Below are positions 1 through 6,329 of a DNA stretch of 12,817 nucleotides, in pieces. Location: NCBI GenBank assembly GCA_005883085.1, contig VBAY01000001.1, forward strand, positions 1-12,817, read 5' to 3'. Numbering within the stretch: position 1 is the stretch's first letter; each line of letters opens with the position of its first letter. A program made the translations under genes and the position numbers. The notes below the pieces were generated by a model that was not told the origin of the DNA, searched no databases, and was given only the letters and a program-made list of their open reading frames with translations. The DNA comes from Candidatus Bathyarchaeota archaeon (lineage in GTDB: Archaea; Thermoproteota; Bathyarchaeia; 40CM-2-53-6).

Positions 1-1
1 G

Positions 2-97
2 GTCACCAATGCCACAGCCGGTCGTGCTTTCATAGATTGTGACAGAAAGGGCAAGCTAAGTAAGAGTTGTCCAGTCACCGATAGAAGCCAGTGCTGA
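2..97 (+). CDS. 3' end of an unknown gene (partial, uncertain)
   Basis: An open frame enters from the left edge and ends at TGA 95-97, giving about 31 residues that end in ...TDRSQC. It has two cysteines near the middle and one at the very end, and an NAT sequon near the start. That would suit the tail of a secreted protein. Nothing identifies the family, and 31 codons without a stop can occur by chance, so this is a weak call. Confidence 0.3.
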   Translation, partial: VTNATAGRAFIDCDRKGKLSKSCPVTDRSQC

Positions 98-172
98 AAG
101 TTCCATGTCTCAATCCCCACTCTCCTGGGGTAACCGCAAATCATACTTGTGATAGCTAGTATTGAACCGGCC

Positions 173-757
173 ATGGTCGATTATGGAATCATTCTAGGAC
201 TCCTGGGAGTCGCTTCCGGAGCAGCCTCTCTCATCTATTCGAGAAGCCAGGTGGTCGCTGCTCGACGGCAGGCGGAGCAGGCTACTCGCGCAACTTTACT
301 GGAGAGCAATCGAGAGATCTCAGTGAGGCTGCAACAGATACGCTCTAGGTTCTTCAAGGTCCCTGGAATAGGTGATGAGCTGCAAAACTCGCGGCCAGAG
401 ATAGAGGAGGTGGTGGACTCCGTCGGCGGTGGCGAGGTATACGGTTTCTTTAGAGACGTGATAGACACCTTTGAGGACATTTTCGTCCTACGCCGTTCCC
501 GAATTGTGACGGATGAGCACTGGCGCGTTTGGACCGGAAGCCAGATGGCAGTATACGCGGGTCTACCGCGTTTTCAATCAGTCTTCAAGCTCGCGAAGCA
601 GGCGGGATTTCTTGATCCTGAATTTGTCAAGTTCTTCGAACCCCTCCTCGAAGGTAGGCCTGTCCGAGACCCAAGGGTCCCTGCTGAAGATACAAATTCA
701 ACGAGGCTGTCTCGTCTCCGGAGAACCGGATCCAAACAGGACGAAGAGAGCAGCTAG
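173..757 (+). CDS. membrane-anchored hypothetical protein with coiled-coil-like segment
   Basis: The family is not recognised. From ATG 173 the product has 194 residues. An N-terminal membrane helix (about residues 4-22) is followed by a basic, charged, helix-forming stretch (about 24-60) that could form a coiled coil. An alpha-helical domain (about 75-160) holds the run FEDIFVLRRSRIVTDEHW, and the tail is polar and disordered-looking. This arrangement resembles DUF4760-like proteins, but I cannot confirm membership. An in-frame GTG at 149 would add eight residues; ATG 173 is preferred because it lies just before the helix. Neither start has a clear ribosome site. The gene is convergent with the CoA-transferase gene, and the two stop codons are nine bases apart, leaving no room for a separate terminator. 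Confidence 0.75.
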   Translation: MVDYGIILGLLGVASGAASLIYSRSQVVAARRQAEQATRATLLESNREISVRLQQIRSRFFKVPGIGDELQNSRPEIEEVVDSVGGGEVYGFFRDVIDTFEDIFVLRRSRIVTDEHWRVWTGSQMAVYAGLPRFQSVFKLAKQAGFLDPEFVKFFEPLLEGRPVRDPRVPAEDTNSTRLSRLRRTGSKQDEESS

Positions 758-766
758 CCGGGCTTT

Positions 767-1906
767 CTAAGAAGAGTAGCCTATCTCTGACAGGATCTCA
801 GTCGTATGCTGTCCCAGTCTTGGGGCGGACGTTGTCCTTTTCGGTTTTGTCTTGTAGAATCTCATCGGCGAGCCTAGACGCGGAATATCGCTATTGGACT
901 TGATGATCATTCTCCTATTTCGGATCTGGGGATCTCGCGCCACGTCTCGAATACTCAAGACTGGGGTGGCCGGAACTTGTGCCTGGACTAGAATCTTGTG
1001 CCACTCCTTGGCCTTTTTGCGACGAAACATCTGCTGTAGAAGGGGGATCAGGAGATGTCTGTTTCTGACCCTGGCCGGATTAGTAGAGAATCTTCGATCC
1101 ATGATCAGTCTTTCTAGGCTTGTGGTGTGGCAGAAATTCTTCCATTGATGATCGTTTCCTATCGCGAGAACTAGATCCTTGTCTTTGCATCTGAATGCCT
1201 GGTATGGGACGATGCTCGGGTGAGCGGAGCCTCGCCGCTCGGGTTCTTTGCCGGTGGCGAAATAGTAGCTGGCAAGATAGGTAAGCCATGACACGATAGA
1301 GTCGTGCAGGGAGAGGTCGATGTAATCTCCTTTACCAGTTACTAGTCTTCTAGAGAGCGCGGCGAGTATCGCAGTGGACGCGTAGTGTCCCGCAGCGATG
1401 TCAGCGACCGGAACGCTCATCCGGATAGGCGGTCGTCCCTGTTCCCCGGTTGAAGCCATGATTCCGCTCATCGCGAACGCGATAAGATCGTATCCTAGCC
1501 GGTCGCGGTACGGTCCTGTCTGGCCGAAGCTGGAGATCGACGCATACACCAGTGCTTTGTTCAGTCTCCGTAATCTTGAATAGTCGAGGTTGAACCGAGC
1601 CATTTGTCCGGGTCGAGAGCTCTCGACAAAAATATCCGCATCCACCACCAGTTTTCGGATGATCTTCTGCCCCTCACGTGTCCTTAGGTCAAGTACGACG
1701 CTTTTCTTTCCGCGGTTGAGGCTCAAGAAATAGTAGCTGACTCCATTGACAAATGGTGGACCCCAGGCACGGGTCTCATCCCCGCCGTCCGGTTTCTCGA
1801 TCTTGATCACCTCCGCGCCCAAGTCCGCTAGTATCATGGTGCAGAAGGGACCTGCAAAGTCCTGTGTTAGATCGATGACTCGAAGACCAGCTAAAGGAAG
1901 ACCCAT
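767..1906 (-). CDS. class III CoA-transferase (CaiB/BaiF family)
   Basis: This is a full-length family III CoA-transferase of 379 residues. Such enzymes move CoA between acyl-CoA and a free carboxylic acid through an aspartyl-CoA anhydride, in the cytosol, usually as interlocked dimers. Visible hallmarks are the N-terminal LAGLRVIDLTQDFAGPFCTM, then ADLGAEVIKIE and SLNRGKKSVVLDL, and the catalytic Asp in PVADIAAGHYAS (residue 169 from this ATG). The substrate cannot be read from sequence; members annotated as formyl-CoA, succinyl-CoA:hydroxymethylglutarate or citramalate transferases look alike. A GTG two codons upstream (1912) is possible. ATG 1906 is chosen because a broken second copy at 4166 is similar from exactly this codon onward. 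A weak TATA-like cgttaactc is centred 30 bases upstream. No other acyl-CoA gene is adjacent. Confidence 0.95.
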   Translation of the reverse strand: MGLPLAGLRVIDLTQDFAGPFCTMILADLGAEVIKIEKPDGGDETRAWGPPFVNGVSYYFLSLNRGKKSVVLDLRTREGQKIIRKLVVDADIFVESSRPGQMARFNLDYSRLRRLNKALVYASISSFGQTGPYRDRLGYDLIAFAMSGIMASTGEQGRPPIRMSVPVADIAAGHYASTAILAALSRRLVTGKGDYIDLSLHDSIVSWLTYLASYYFATGKEPERRGSAHPSIVPYQAFRCKDKDLVLAIGNDHQWKNFCHTTSLERLIMDRRFSTNPARVRNRHLLIPLLQQMFRRKKAKEWHKILVQAQVPATPVLSIRDVARDPQIRNRRMIIKSNSDIPRLGSPMRFYKTKPKRTTSAPRLGQHTTEILSEIGYSS

Positions 1907-2012
1907 GTTCACGCTTGCTAAACCATGTATGAGTTAACGATGGCGTTGCCTGAAGGGTTAAGTCAAATCACCCCGGAGCCAAACTGCCTATATGCTGGGA
2001 AATCTACAATAG

Positions 2013-2264
2013 ATGCTGTCGGATGTAGCGGTCTTGGGAAAAGGGAGTCCGAAGCTGATATTTGCCTCTGTTATACTAGCTTCAGTCGTATTCTTGCTTG
2101 CCGTACCAGTTCTCTATCGAGCACCATGTTCTATCCCCGGCTGTAACAGCGTGCCCGATCAATACCAGTCCGTGACACGTTTCTACATGGGAATAGGAGG
2201 AGAAGATGTCCAAGGACATTATACGTTCTATTGGTCAGAGAATCTGGGAATACCAATCACCTAG
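2013..2264 (+). CDS. small signal-anchored protein with external Cys pair
   Basis: An 83-residue protein of unknown family. A positively charged start (GKGSPK) leads into one strong membrane helix (about residues 14-35). A short external domain follows, with a C-x4-C pair (APCSIPGCNS) and an aromatic-rich end (RFYMG, HYTFYWS). This suits a small signal-anchored envelope protein. A TATA-like ctatatgc lies about 21 bases before the ATG, so the transcript may be leaderless. The gene is divergent from the CoA-transferase gene and converges on the secreted protein at 2283. A 14-base palindrome spans its stop codon. Confidence 0.6.
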   Translation: MLSDVAVLGKGSPKLIFASVILASVVFLLAVPVLYRAPCSIPGCNSVPDQYQSVTRFYMGIGGEDVQGHYTFYWSENLGIPIT

Positions 2265-2269
2265 GTGAT
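2256..2269. repeat. 14-base perfect palindrome at convergent gene ends
   Basis: The sequence ATCACCTAGGTGAT is perfectly self-complementary and covers the stop codon (TAG 2262-2264) of the small upstream gene. It lies between two convergent genes. A second, weaker inverted pair, attggt (2230-2235) and accaat (2252-2257), sits just before it. It could help end transcription on both strands or bind a dimeric protein. It has no U-run and is short enough to be chance. Confidence 0.4.
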
Positions 2270-2282
2270 GATCGTTCAGCTT

Positions 2283-3443
2283 TCAAGTACTGCTGTGGTA
2301 AGTTACCGTGAAATAACCGCTTCCACCCGGAATGTCGCTAACCGTAGCGTCAACTGAATGGTGCTGAATATAGTAACCCTGTATAGGGTCAGAATAACTA
2401 TTGATGTTCCTACAGTTCTGTTGCCCATTGGCCAAGCAAATCTGCCCGTTTATTCCGATGGTTGGAAAAGAAGGAATCTGGCAATAGTTGTAATATCCTC
2501 CATTTTGGCAAGAAGCGCTAGGCGGCGATTCAAAGACATACCAGGCATATTGCTCGACAACATTGTCGCATTTGATAAATTGTGTCGAATAATTATTGCC
2601 GACATTCCACACTTGGGCATACCAAAGGTTACCCGGAGAACAGGAGTCGTATGGTTCCATAGTCAGGTTAATGGTTAGACCATACATGTTGCCCATCCAT
2701 GATGGCGGAGCGATGTACATTGGCTGCGCAGGGAGATATTCTGTCCACATTACATATCCATCGGATAGAGCATTCTGGAACTGTGGCAGATTCATTCCGC
2801 TCCAAGCGACCCCCCCTTGAACGGCTCCATACGAAAAAGAGTCATCATTTGAAGCGCCGTCCCATTCCCCAAACGCACAACAGGCCGAGTTAGCGCCCGC
2901 CGGAAGCGTTTCCGATGATGGCACAACTTGACTATCTATTGCAATGACCGCAGTTCCAGTACTGACACAAGAACCGAACCAAGTGCCAGTGCAAAACAAA
3001 ACCCTCCATCCGGCAAAGAGATCGCTATGATTAGTAAAACGAAAGTTTACTTGCGAGGAATTTACAAAATACATCGTCTGAATCTGGTTTGAAGGCACCT
3101 CAACTTCTGTTATGATGTAGGATGACTCGTCGGGTGAAAACAGGATCACCCTTTCGGTTGTCGGTATATCTGGTCCGGAGGTGAATCCAAAACTGGAATA
3201 TGGTTTCTCATGATACGCCATCCCCTGTGCGAGAGACCTGAATTGCGTTGAGCGCATTATTAGAGGAATTAGATTTTCACCAGTTGACTTGATCGTATTT
3301 CCGTCTGGGAACAGCGGAGGTCGGGAGAAATGTGTTATTTGCTGGGTTGGTGCCGAACTAGAACTGGCATATGTCAGAGGAAAGTTGAGCATCGCAACGA
3401 GTACAAGAACGCTGGAGATCTTCAAAACATAGGTCGATTTCAA
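2283..3443 (-). CDS. secreted cysteine-rich protein, possibly G1-peptidase/concanavalin-like fold
   Basis: A 386-residue protein with a signal peptide: K2, a hydrophobic core at 10-22, and probable cleavage after TYA (about residue 26). It has ten cysteines and four N-glycosylation sequons (N128, N138, N259, N284), as expected for an exported archaeal protein. Residues 211-308 contain GVAWSGMNLPQFQNALSDGY, then MWTEYLP, then YAWYVFESP. The order W-x-G, Gln-rich strand, W-x-E-Y and AW-x-V-E loosely follows the beta-sandwich of G1 (Gln/Glu) peptidases and related lectin-like domains. If so, Q221 or Q223 and E305 would be the candidate catalytic pair, but this is inference from pattern only. The start codon is TTG (3443-3441); it is supported by a TATA box about 36 bases upstream and by the signal peptide it yields. 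An adhesin or carbohydrate-binding role is equally possible. Confidence 0.8.
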   Translation of the reverse strand: MKSTYVLKISSVLVLVAMLNFPLTYASSSSAPTQQITHFSRPPLFPDGNTIKSTGENLIPLIMRSTQFRSLAQGMAYHEKPYSSFGFTSGPDIPTTERVILFSPDESSYIITEVEVPSNQIQTMYFVNSSQVNFRFTNHSDLFAGWRVLFCTGTWFGSCVSTGTAVIAIDSQVVPSSETLPAGANSACCAFGEWDGASNDDSFSYGAVQGGVAWSGMNLPQFQNALSDGYVMWTEYLPAQPMYIAPPSWMGNMYGLTINLTMEPYDSCSPGNLWYAQVWNVGNNYSTQFIKCDNVVEQYAWYVFESPPSASCQNGGYYNYCQIPSFPTIGINGQICLANGQQNCRNINSYSDPIQGYYIQHHSVDATVSDIPGGSGYFTVTYHSST

Positions 3444-3473
3444 GAAGATTCGAGTTGCGTACCCGCAGACAAA

Positions 3474-3484
3474 TTACATATAAC
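3474..3484 (-). promoter_or_regulatory. TATA-like box for the secreted protein gene
   Basis: On the minus strand the sequence reads gttatatgtaa, centred about 36 bases before the TTG start at 3443. That gives a very short or absent leader, as for three other minus-strand genes in the window. Confidence 0.55.
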
Positions 3485-3532
3485 GTTAACGGTGCACATA
3501 TGAACACCACAAAATAAGATATATCTGAGCCC

Positions 3533-3559
3533 GTGTCTATTTTTCTATTAGATAGACAC
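3533..3559. repeat. 8-base inverted repeat with T-rich loop
   Basis: The arms gtgtctat (3533-3540) and atagacac (3552-3559) pair perfectly around an 11-base T-rich loop. The site lies in a divergent intergenic region, about 90 bases before the minus gene and 235 bases before the plus gene. It may be an operator or the relic of a terminator. Confidence 0.45.
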
Positions 3560-3794
3560 TCACACGCGCACGAAGATGGCTTCTGCCCAGTGCGAGTACA
3601 TTTGGTTTCACTCTAGTGCCTTGCGCTAGTCTATTGTTTTCATCTATACGAGCGCTGATGCTTTTGGCTTATGACAACTTATCGTGATATGATGTTCTTG
3701 GGTCAGGATTCTGGTAGGTCTAAGGTGCGTCAAGGACTCCGCTTATCTAGTCGACATTACGTAGTGCTTAATCGTTCAACCATCAAGTCGGGTC

Positions 3795-4091
3795 ATGAAC
3801 ATGAAAATTGGAACGGTGAAACGGATCGCGACCTTACTAGTCGTAGTTGGGGTCATCTCAACAGTTGTCGGAATCTACACCATTTTCCTCTCACCCCACA
3901 CCATATGGGGCGACTATTCTCAATGCCGGTTTACTCAGTCAGCTGAATGCCAAGTAGTTACTAAGGCTCCCGAATACGGTATTATCTTGATCGCAATCGG
4001 TGCTCTTCTATACACGTCAACTCGGACCAAGAAAGCGGGAGTTGTAGGAAAAGAGGCTAGTTCGCAAGACCCTCCCTCCCAGATCGGATAG
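3795..4091 (+). CDS. small two-helix membrane protein with C-x7-C loop
   Basis: A 98-residue protein with a short basic start (MNMKIGTVKR), helix 1 at about 11-32, an external loop with C44-x7-C52 (CRFTQSAEC), helix 2 at about 61-75 and a basic tail. The loop matches that of the small protein encoded at 6063 (CAFQETGPC) in spacing and in the Phe after the first Cys, so the two are probably distant paralogs; a disulfide is likely. Its last codons (about 4070-4091) run antisense into the broken CoA-transferase fragment, so the C-terminal residues SSQDPPSQIG may have been acquired with that fragment. The first ATG is used; a second lies two codons later. Function unknown. Confidence 0.65.
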   Translation: MNMKIGTVKRIATLLVVVGVISTVVGIYTIFLSPHTIWGDYSQCRFTQSAECQVVTKAPEYGIILIAIGALLYTSTRTKKAGVVGKEASSQDPPSQIG

Positions 4092-4166
4092 TATCATGGT
4101 GCAGAAGGGGCCGGCGAAGTCCTGTGTCAGATCGATTACTCGCAGACCCTGTAGCGGGAGGCCCAT
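4070..4166 (-). pseudogene. 5' fragment of a second CaiB/BaiF CoA-transferase gene
   Basis: Read on the minus strand from ATG 4166, this encodes MGLPLQGLRVIDLTQDFAGP followed by FCTMILSDLGG. It is nearly identical at protein level to the first 31 residues of the intact transferase at 767-1906. Similarity fades at about 4070, where it overlaps the 3' end of the plus-strand gene at 3795-4091. No catalytic part remains, so this is a truncated copy. It is not a plain duplicate of the intact gene: the bases upstream of the ATG differ from those of the gene at 1906 but match the repeat at 5186-5233. Confidence 0.85.
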
Positions 4167-4210
4167 GTTCTTATTCCTGAAAGTAGACCGGATTAATGTC
4201 TAGCGTGTCA
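4157..4210. repeat. direct repeat, left copy (CoA-transferase 5' flank)
   Basis: This copy overlaps the start of the CoA-transferase fragment and its upstream flank. Its best-conserved part, 4184-4210, matches 5207-5233 at 25 of 27 bases (tagacc[ga]gattaatgtctagc[gc]tgtca). The cccatgttct part also matches at about 4162-4171. Read on the minus strand it holds gacattaatc, centred 29 bases before ATG 4166, which would make it the TATA region of the lost gene. Confidence 0.75.
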
Positions 4211-4398
4211 AGGACAAGCGGTCCCTCCAGGGTCAAACTCAAGGGGGATCTGCTGAGGGCTCGGTCTATCGACTAACAAACAACGGATCGTTAGGTCATT
4301 GATTTCCGACGCGTTCCTTTTTCCATTGACTGCCTATGGGGTAGCCCTGGATATATGGGTCGTGTGCGTGAGGCCTGGTTTATCCTGCGCACAAAAGC

Positions 4399-5133
4399 TT
4401 GGACTGTTTGGGCAACAACCCTAAATCTTCCCTGGTCTTCATCATTTTACGCGAGGGTTTCTTGTATCGTAAATTGGTGATGCCGGGTGTATCTGGTTTC
4501 TTGGAGCCGTTCTCTGGAGACGAAGACGAGTCTTTGCTACGAATGGCGAATGAATATACAAGAGAACTCGGTTTTAATGAGCCTCAAATAAAGCGGGGCT
4601 TATGGGCCTGGACTGTTCCCTCAGACCAGTGTTGGTTATCGACACAGGGTATTATTTGCCCCTTGGGAATGAGAGGGGTACTGACGCTTGAAGAGTGGAA
4701 ACCGATTGTCGTCGCAGCTATATTCTACCATAAGAAAATGACAGAACGAGACCTGACCAATTCCGGCTTTCGGAGTATGATTCCTTACGTCTTCCTGCCT
4801 ATGATTCCATTCTTCATTCCTGTCATTTTTCTTGTAAACACCAACCCGTTACTTGCAATAGCTCTTGTCATAGCCTACACTCCGGTGTATGCTGTGGTAG
4901 CGAAATATGGGTTTACTCGATATTCTCCCCTATTGAGAGCTGCAATGCTCGAGGCCGACGCAGAGGCAAACGCTTTCCTTGGCAATAATACTCTGCTCGA
5001 CGTGCTGAAACGCATCGATCGGTTTGGACTTGACGACGTCGAGAACCTTAAGACACAGAAAGCCCCTACAAGCAGGAAGCTGCAAAGACCGAGCATCACA
5101 CGACGAATAGAGAATATTTCGGCCACGACTTGA
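4399..5133 (+). CDS. M48-like membrane protein with degenerate zinc site
   Basis: A 244-residue protein that resembles M48 (HtpX/Ste24-type) metallopeptidases around the active site, but without a usable one. Residues 95-111 (LTLEEWKPIVVAAIFYH) occupy the place of the M48 segment ending in AHELGH. The HExxH first His and catalytic Glu are replaced by Ala107 and Ile108; only the second His (111) is kept. Two membrane helices follow (about 128-147 and 150-169). LEADAEANAF (184-193) then retains the EAD signature that supplies the third zinc ligand in true peptidases. It is therefore probably a pseudopeptidase. The start is uncertain: TTG 4399 gives the length used here, TTG 4408 fits a TATA-like tttatc near 4380 slightly better, and ATG 4480 is also in frame. 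Two direct repeats lie outside it (4157-4210 and 5181-5233). Confidence 0.7.
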   Translation: MDCLGNNPKSSLVFIILREGFLYRKLVMPGVSGFLEPFSGDEDESLLRMANEYTRELGFNEPQIKRGLWAWTVPSDQCWLSTQGIICPLGMRGVLTLEEWKPIVVAAIFYHKKMTERDLTNSGFRSMIPYVFLPMIPFFIPVIFLVNTNPLLAIALVIAYTPVYAVVAKYGFTRYSPLLRAAMLEADAEANAFLGNNTLLDVLKRIDRFGLDDVENLKTQKAPTSRKLQRPSITRRIENISATT

Positions 5134-5154
5134 TCCCAGTTCGAGCATAACTAA

Positions 5155-5182
5155 ACCTATTGCCGAGATTCTGGTTGGAGGG
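5155..5182 (+). pseudogene. possible scrap of the 204-residue protein family
   Basis: The bases gccgagattctggttggagg closely follow gccgaggttctggtggaggg near 7780 in the intact 204-residue gene. In frame they read KPIAEILVGG against RPVAEVLVEG. A single inserted T breaks the match and it stops at the join with the CoA-transferase flank repeat. At under 30 bases it could be chance. Confidence 0.3.
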
Positions 5183-5233
5183 GGGCCCGTGTTCTGTGTT
5201 GAGAACTAGACCAGATTAATGTCTAGCCTGTCA
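5181..5233. repeat. direct repeat, right copy (CoA-transferase 5' flank)
   Basis: This is the second copy of the repeat at 4157-4210, in the same orientation and about 1.02 kb away. Bases 5207-5233 match 4184-4210 with two mismatches. The start codon of the lost gene is changed here (cccgtg against cccatg), and no coding similarity continues past it. The two copies bracket the M48-like gene. Confidence 0.7.
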
Positions 5234-5255
5234 TTATGTTTCTAGGCGAGTATTA

Positions 5256-5597
5256 TCATGCATTTGACTGTGTACCTTCTGGGTTCTGCTCTTTCCAAGA
5301 AAGTCTGAATTTCCCCTTCATTATTGCCATGTAAGAGATCGTTATCGCAACAACAGCTACGAAACTAACTGCCCCTAGAATCAAGACCCAGGTATTACTG
5401 GGGAGAAGAAAATTCGATATCAATACGATGCTTGTCACGATAACGATTTCTACGAAGGCGTTTCGAGCGTTTTTCCGCCCCCATGCGGCGTAGGTCGGGT
5501 GTGCGGATCTTAGATGGTTCATGTAATCGTCCCTGTCAACAAGAGCAGCGTCACAAATGGGGCATGGAATTGCAACAGGCCGGGTGTCTTGTGGCAT
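5256..5597 (-). CDS. membrane-anchored C2H2 zinc-finger protein
   Basis: A 113-residue protein with one classical C2H2 finger at the N-terminus: C12-x2-C15-x12-H28-x4-H33, in CPICDAALVDRDDYMNHLRS. Two membrane helices follow (about 47-65 and 69-93), then a basic, polar tail. Short C2H2 proteins are widespread in archaea and may bind nucleic acid or protein; fusion to a membrane hairpin would hold the finger at the inner membrane face. ATG 5597 is the start, with a TATA-like tttatac centred 33 bases upstream and no Shine-Dalgarno site. The gene is divergent from the small-protein array, so the 126-base gap holds promoters for both directions. Its targets are unknown. Confidence 0.8.
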   Translation of the reverse strand: MPQDTRPVAIPCPICDAALVDRDDYMNHLRSAHPTYAAWGRKNARNAFVEIVIVTSIVLISNFLLPSNTWVLILGAVSFVAVVAITISYMAIMKGKFRLSWKEQNPEGTQSNA

Positions 5598-5626
5598 CTT
5601 GTTACTTTGCGAGGGACGTTACTCTT

Positions 5627-5633
5627 GTATAAA
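5627..5633 (-). promoter_or_regulatory. TATA-like box for the zinc-finger gene
   Basis: On the minus strand it reads tttatac, centred 33 bases before ATG 5597, which implies a leaderless or nearly leaderless transcript. Confidence 0.55.
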
Positions 5634-5681
5634 CGAGACTCAGCGCCGAGTTCGCTTCCCCCGAGGACACCCGTTTGGTCT

Positions 5682-5704
5682 TAGGTAACGCCTAAGTTTC
5701 ACCC
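5682..5704 (+). promoter_or_regulatory. shared promoter-like motif, copy 1
   Basis: The sequence taggtaacgcctaagtttca is the first of three like motifs (also at 6425 and 6729). The cctaagttt core is centred about 29 bases before ATG 5724, where an archaeal TATA box is expected, and the purine-rich ggtaac part sits in the BRE position. A pyrimidine-rich stretch follows in all three copies. Confidence 0.55.
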
Positions 5705-5723
5705 TTCCCTATTCCTTGACAAA

Positions 5724-5972
5724 ATGCAATTCCGGTCTCAACCCTTCACGGTCATCTCCATCGCCGGTGTTCTCATACTGGCATACTTTTGGGTTGCAGC
5801 GACTCTCGGGTTTCCCTTTGGGGAGACTGCGTTCTGGTTACTTGCCCCTACTACTTGGTGGGGATATACCTCGTTCTTGCTGTTTTGGCTGGGTTGGCTT
5901 GCTCTCACACAACTTGTATACCGCGAGCGGACGAGGAAACGACAGAGAGCGAACCTGGTCGGGGCTAGGTGA
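5724..5972 (+). CDS. small two-helix membrane protein, array member 1
   Basis: An 82-residue protein of unknown family. Helix 1 spans about 9-28, a loop with GFPFGE and a Trp-rich stretch (TTWWGY) follows, helix 2 spans about 48-65, and the tail is strongly basic (RERTRKRQR). By the positive-inside rule the C-terminus is cytoplasmic. It opens a row of similarly built small proteins on the plus strand. The FPF after helix 1 stands where neighbours have LP[LF]. A promoter-like motif shared with two other array genes lies about 29 bases before the ATG, and there is no ribosome site. Confidence 0.65.
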   Translation: MQFRSQPFTVISIAGVLILAYFWVAATLGFPFGETAFWLLAPTTWWGYTSFLLFWLGWLALTQLVYRERTRKRQRANLVGAR

Positions 5973-6062
5973 AACCCCTTAGCTACCTCTCAGAGAAATC
6001 TAAAATCCCAAAGCTCACAATAGAATGGACGGGGGCACAGCCAGCAAGGTGGGGAGTGAGCA

Positions 6063-6329
6063 ATGACCCGCTCTCTCTATCTTTGGTCTATCTCTATTCT
6101 TTTGGGCCTTTCGCTTGCTCTGGTCACTGGGTCAACCGGTGGCTTGCCATTTGCGTGGACGACCTATCACTGGAACTCATGTGCGTTTCAGGAGACAGGG
6201 CCCTGTCCTTTGTCGGCTAACTGGCTGGTTTTCACGTTTGACGCGGCTTTCCTTACTGCTGTCGGGTACGGCTCACTTTTTGCCCTCGTCAAGTATCACG
6301 ACAGAAGGCAAGGGCACGTGGCGAACTAA
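6063..6329 (+). CDS. small two-helix membrane protein with C-x7-C loop, array member 2
   Basis: An 88-residue protein: helix 1 at about 5-24, LPF at 28-30, a loop with C40-x7-C48 (CAFQETGPC), helix 2 at about 54-76, and a short charged tail (KYHDRRQGH). The Cys loop matches that of the protein at 3795 (CRFTQSAEC), so these two are probably related and probably carry a disulfide outside the membrane. It begins 90 bases after array member 1 and lacks the promoter-like motif seen before members 1, 3 and 4, so it may be cotranscribed with member 1. A G-rich run (ggtggggag) lies 7 to 15 bases before the ATG and could act as a loose ribosome site. Function unknown. Confidence 0.65.
   Translation: MTRSLYLWSISILLGLSLALVTGSTGGLPFAWTTYHWNSCAFQETGPCPLSANWLVFTFDAAFLTAVGYGSLFALVKYHDRRQGHVAN

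Larger units (their letters stand above)
3444..3794. other. divergent intergenic region, 351 bases
   Basis: This gap separates the secreted-protein gene (minus) from the small two-helix gene (plus). It holds the TATA box at 3474-3484, a second TATA-like aagatatatctg near 3516-3527 that no visible gene uses, an inverted repeat at 3533-3559, and a possible weak promoter for the plus gene (tgcttaatcg, about 26 bases before ATG 3795). I see no convincing coding sequence; an open frame starting at 3671 is a shadow of the gene at 3795. Confidence 0.5.

Noticed and set aside
3671..3946. 91-codon plus-strand open frame
   Set aside because: It overlaps the better gene at 3795-4091 in another frame, has a mixed polar composition with no domain, and no promoter fits its start.
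4157..5233. Insertion sequence or integrated element with the repeats as target duplications
   Set aside because: The repeats are too long and diverged for target duplications, and no transposase, integrase or tRNA gene is present.
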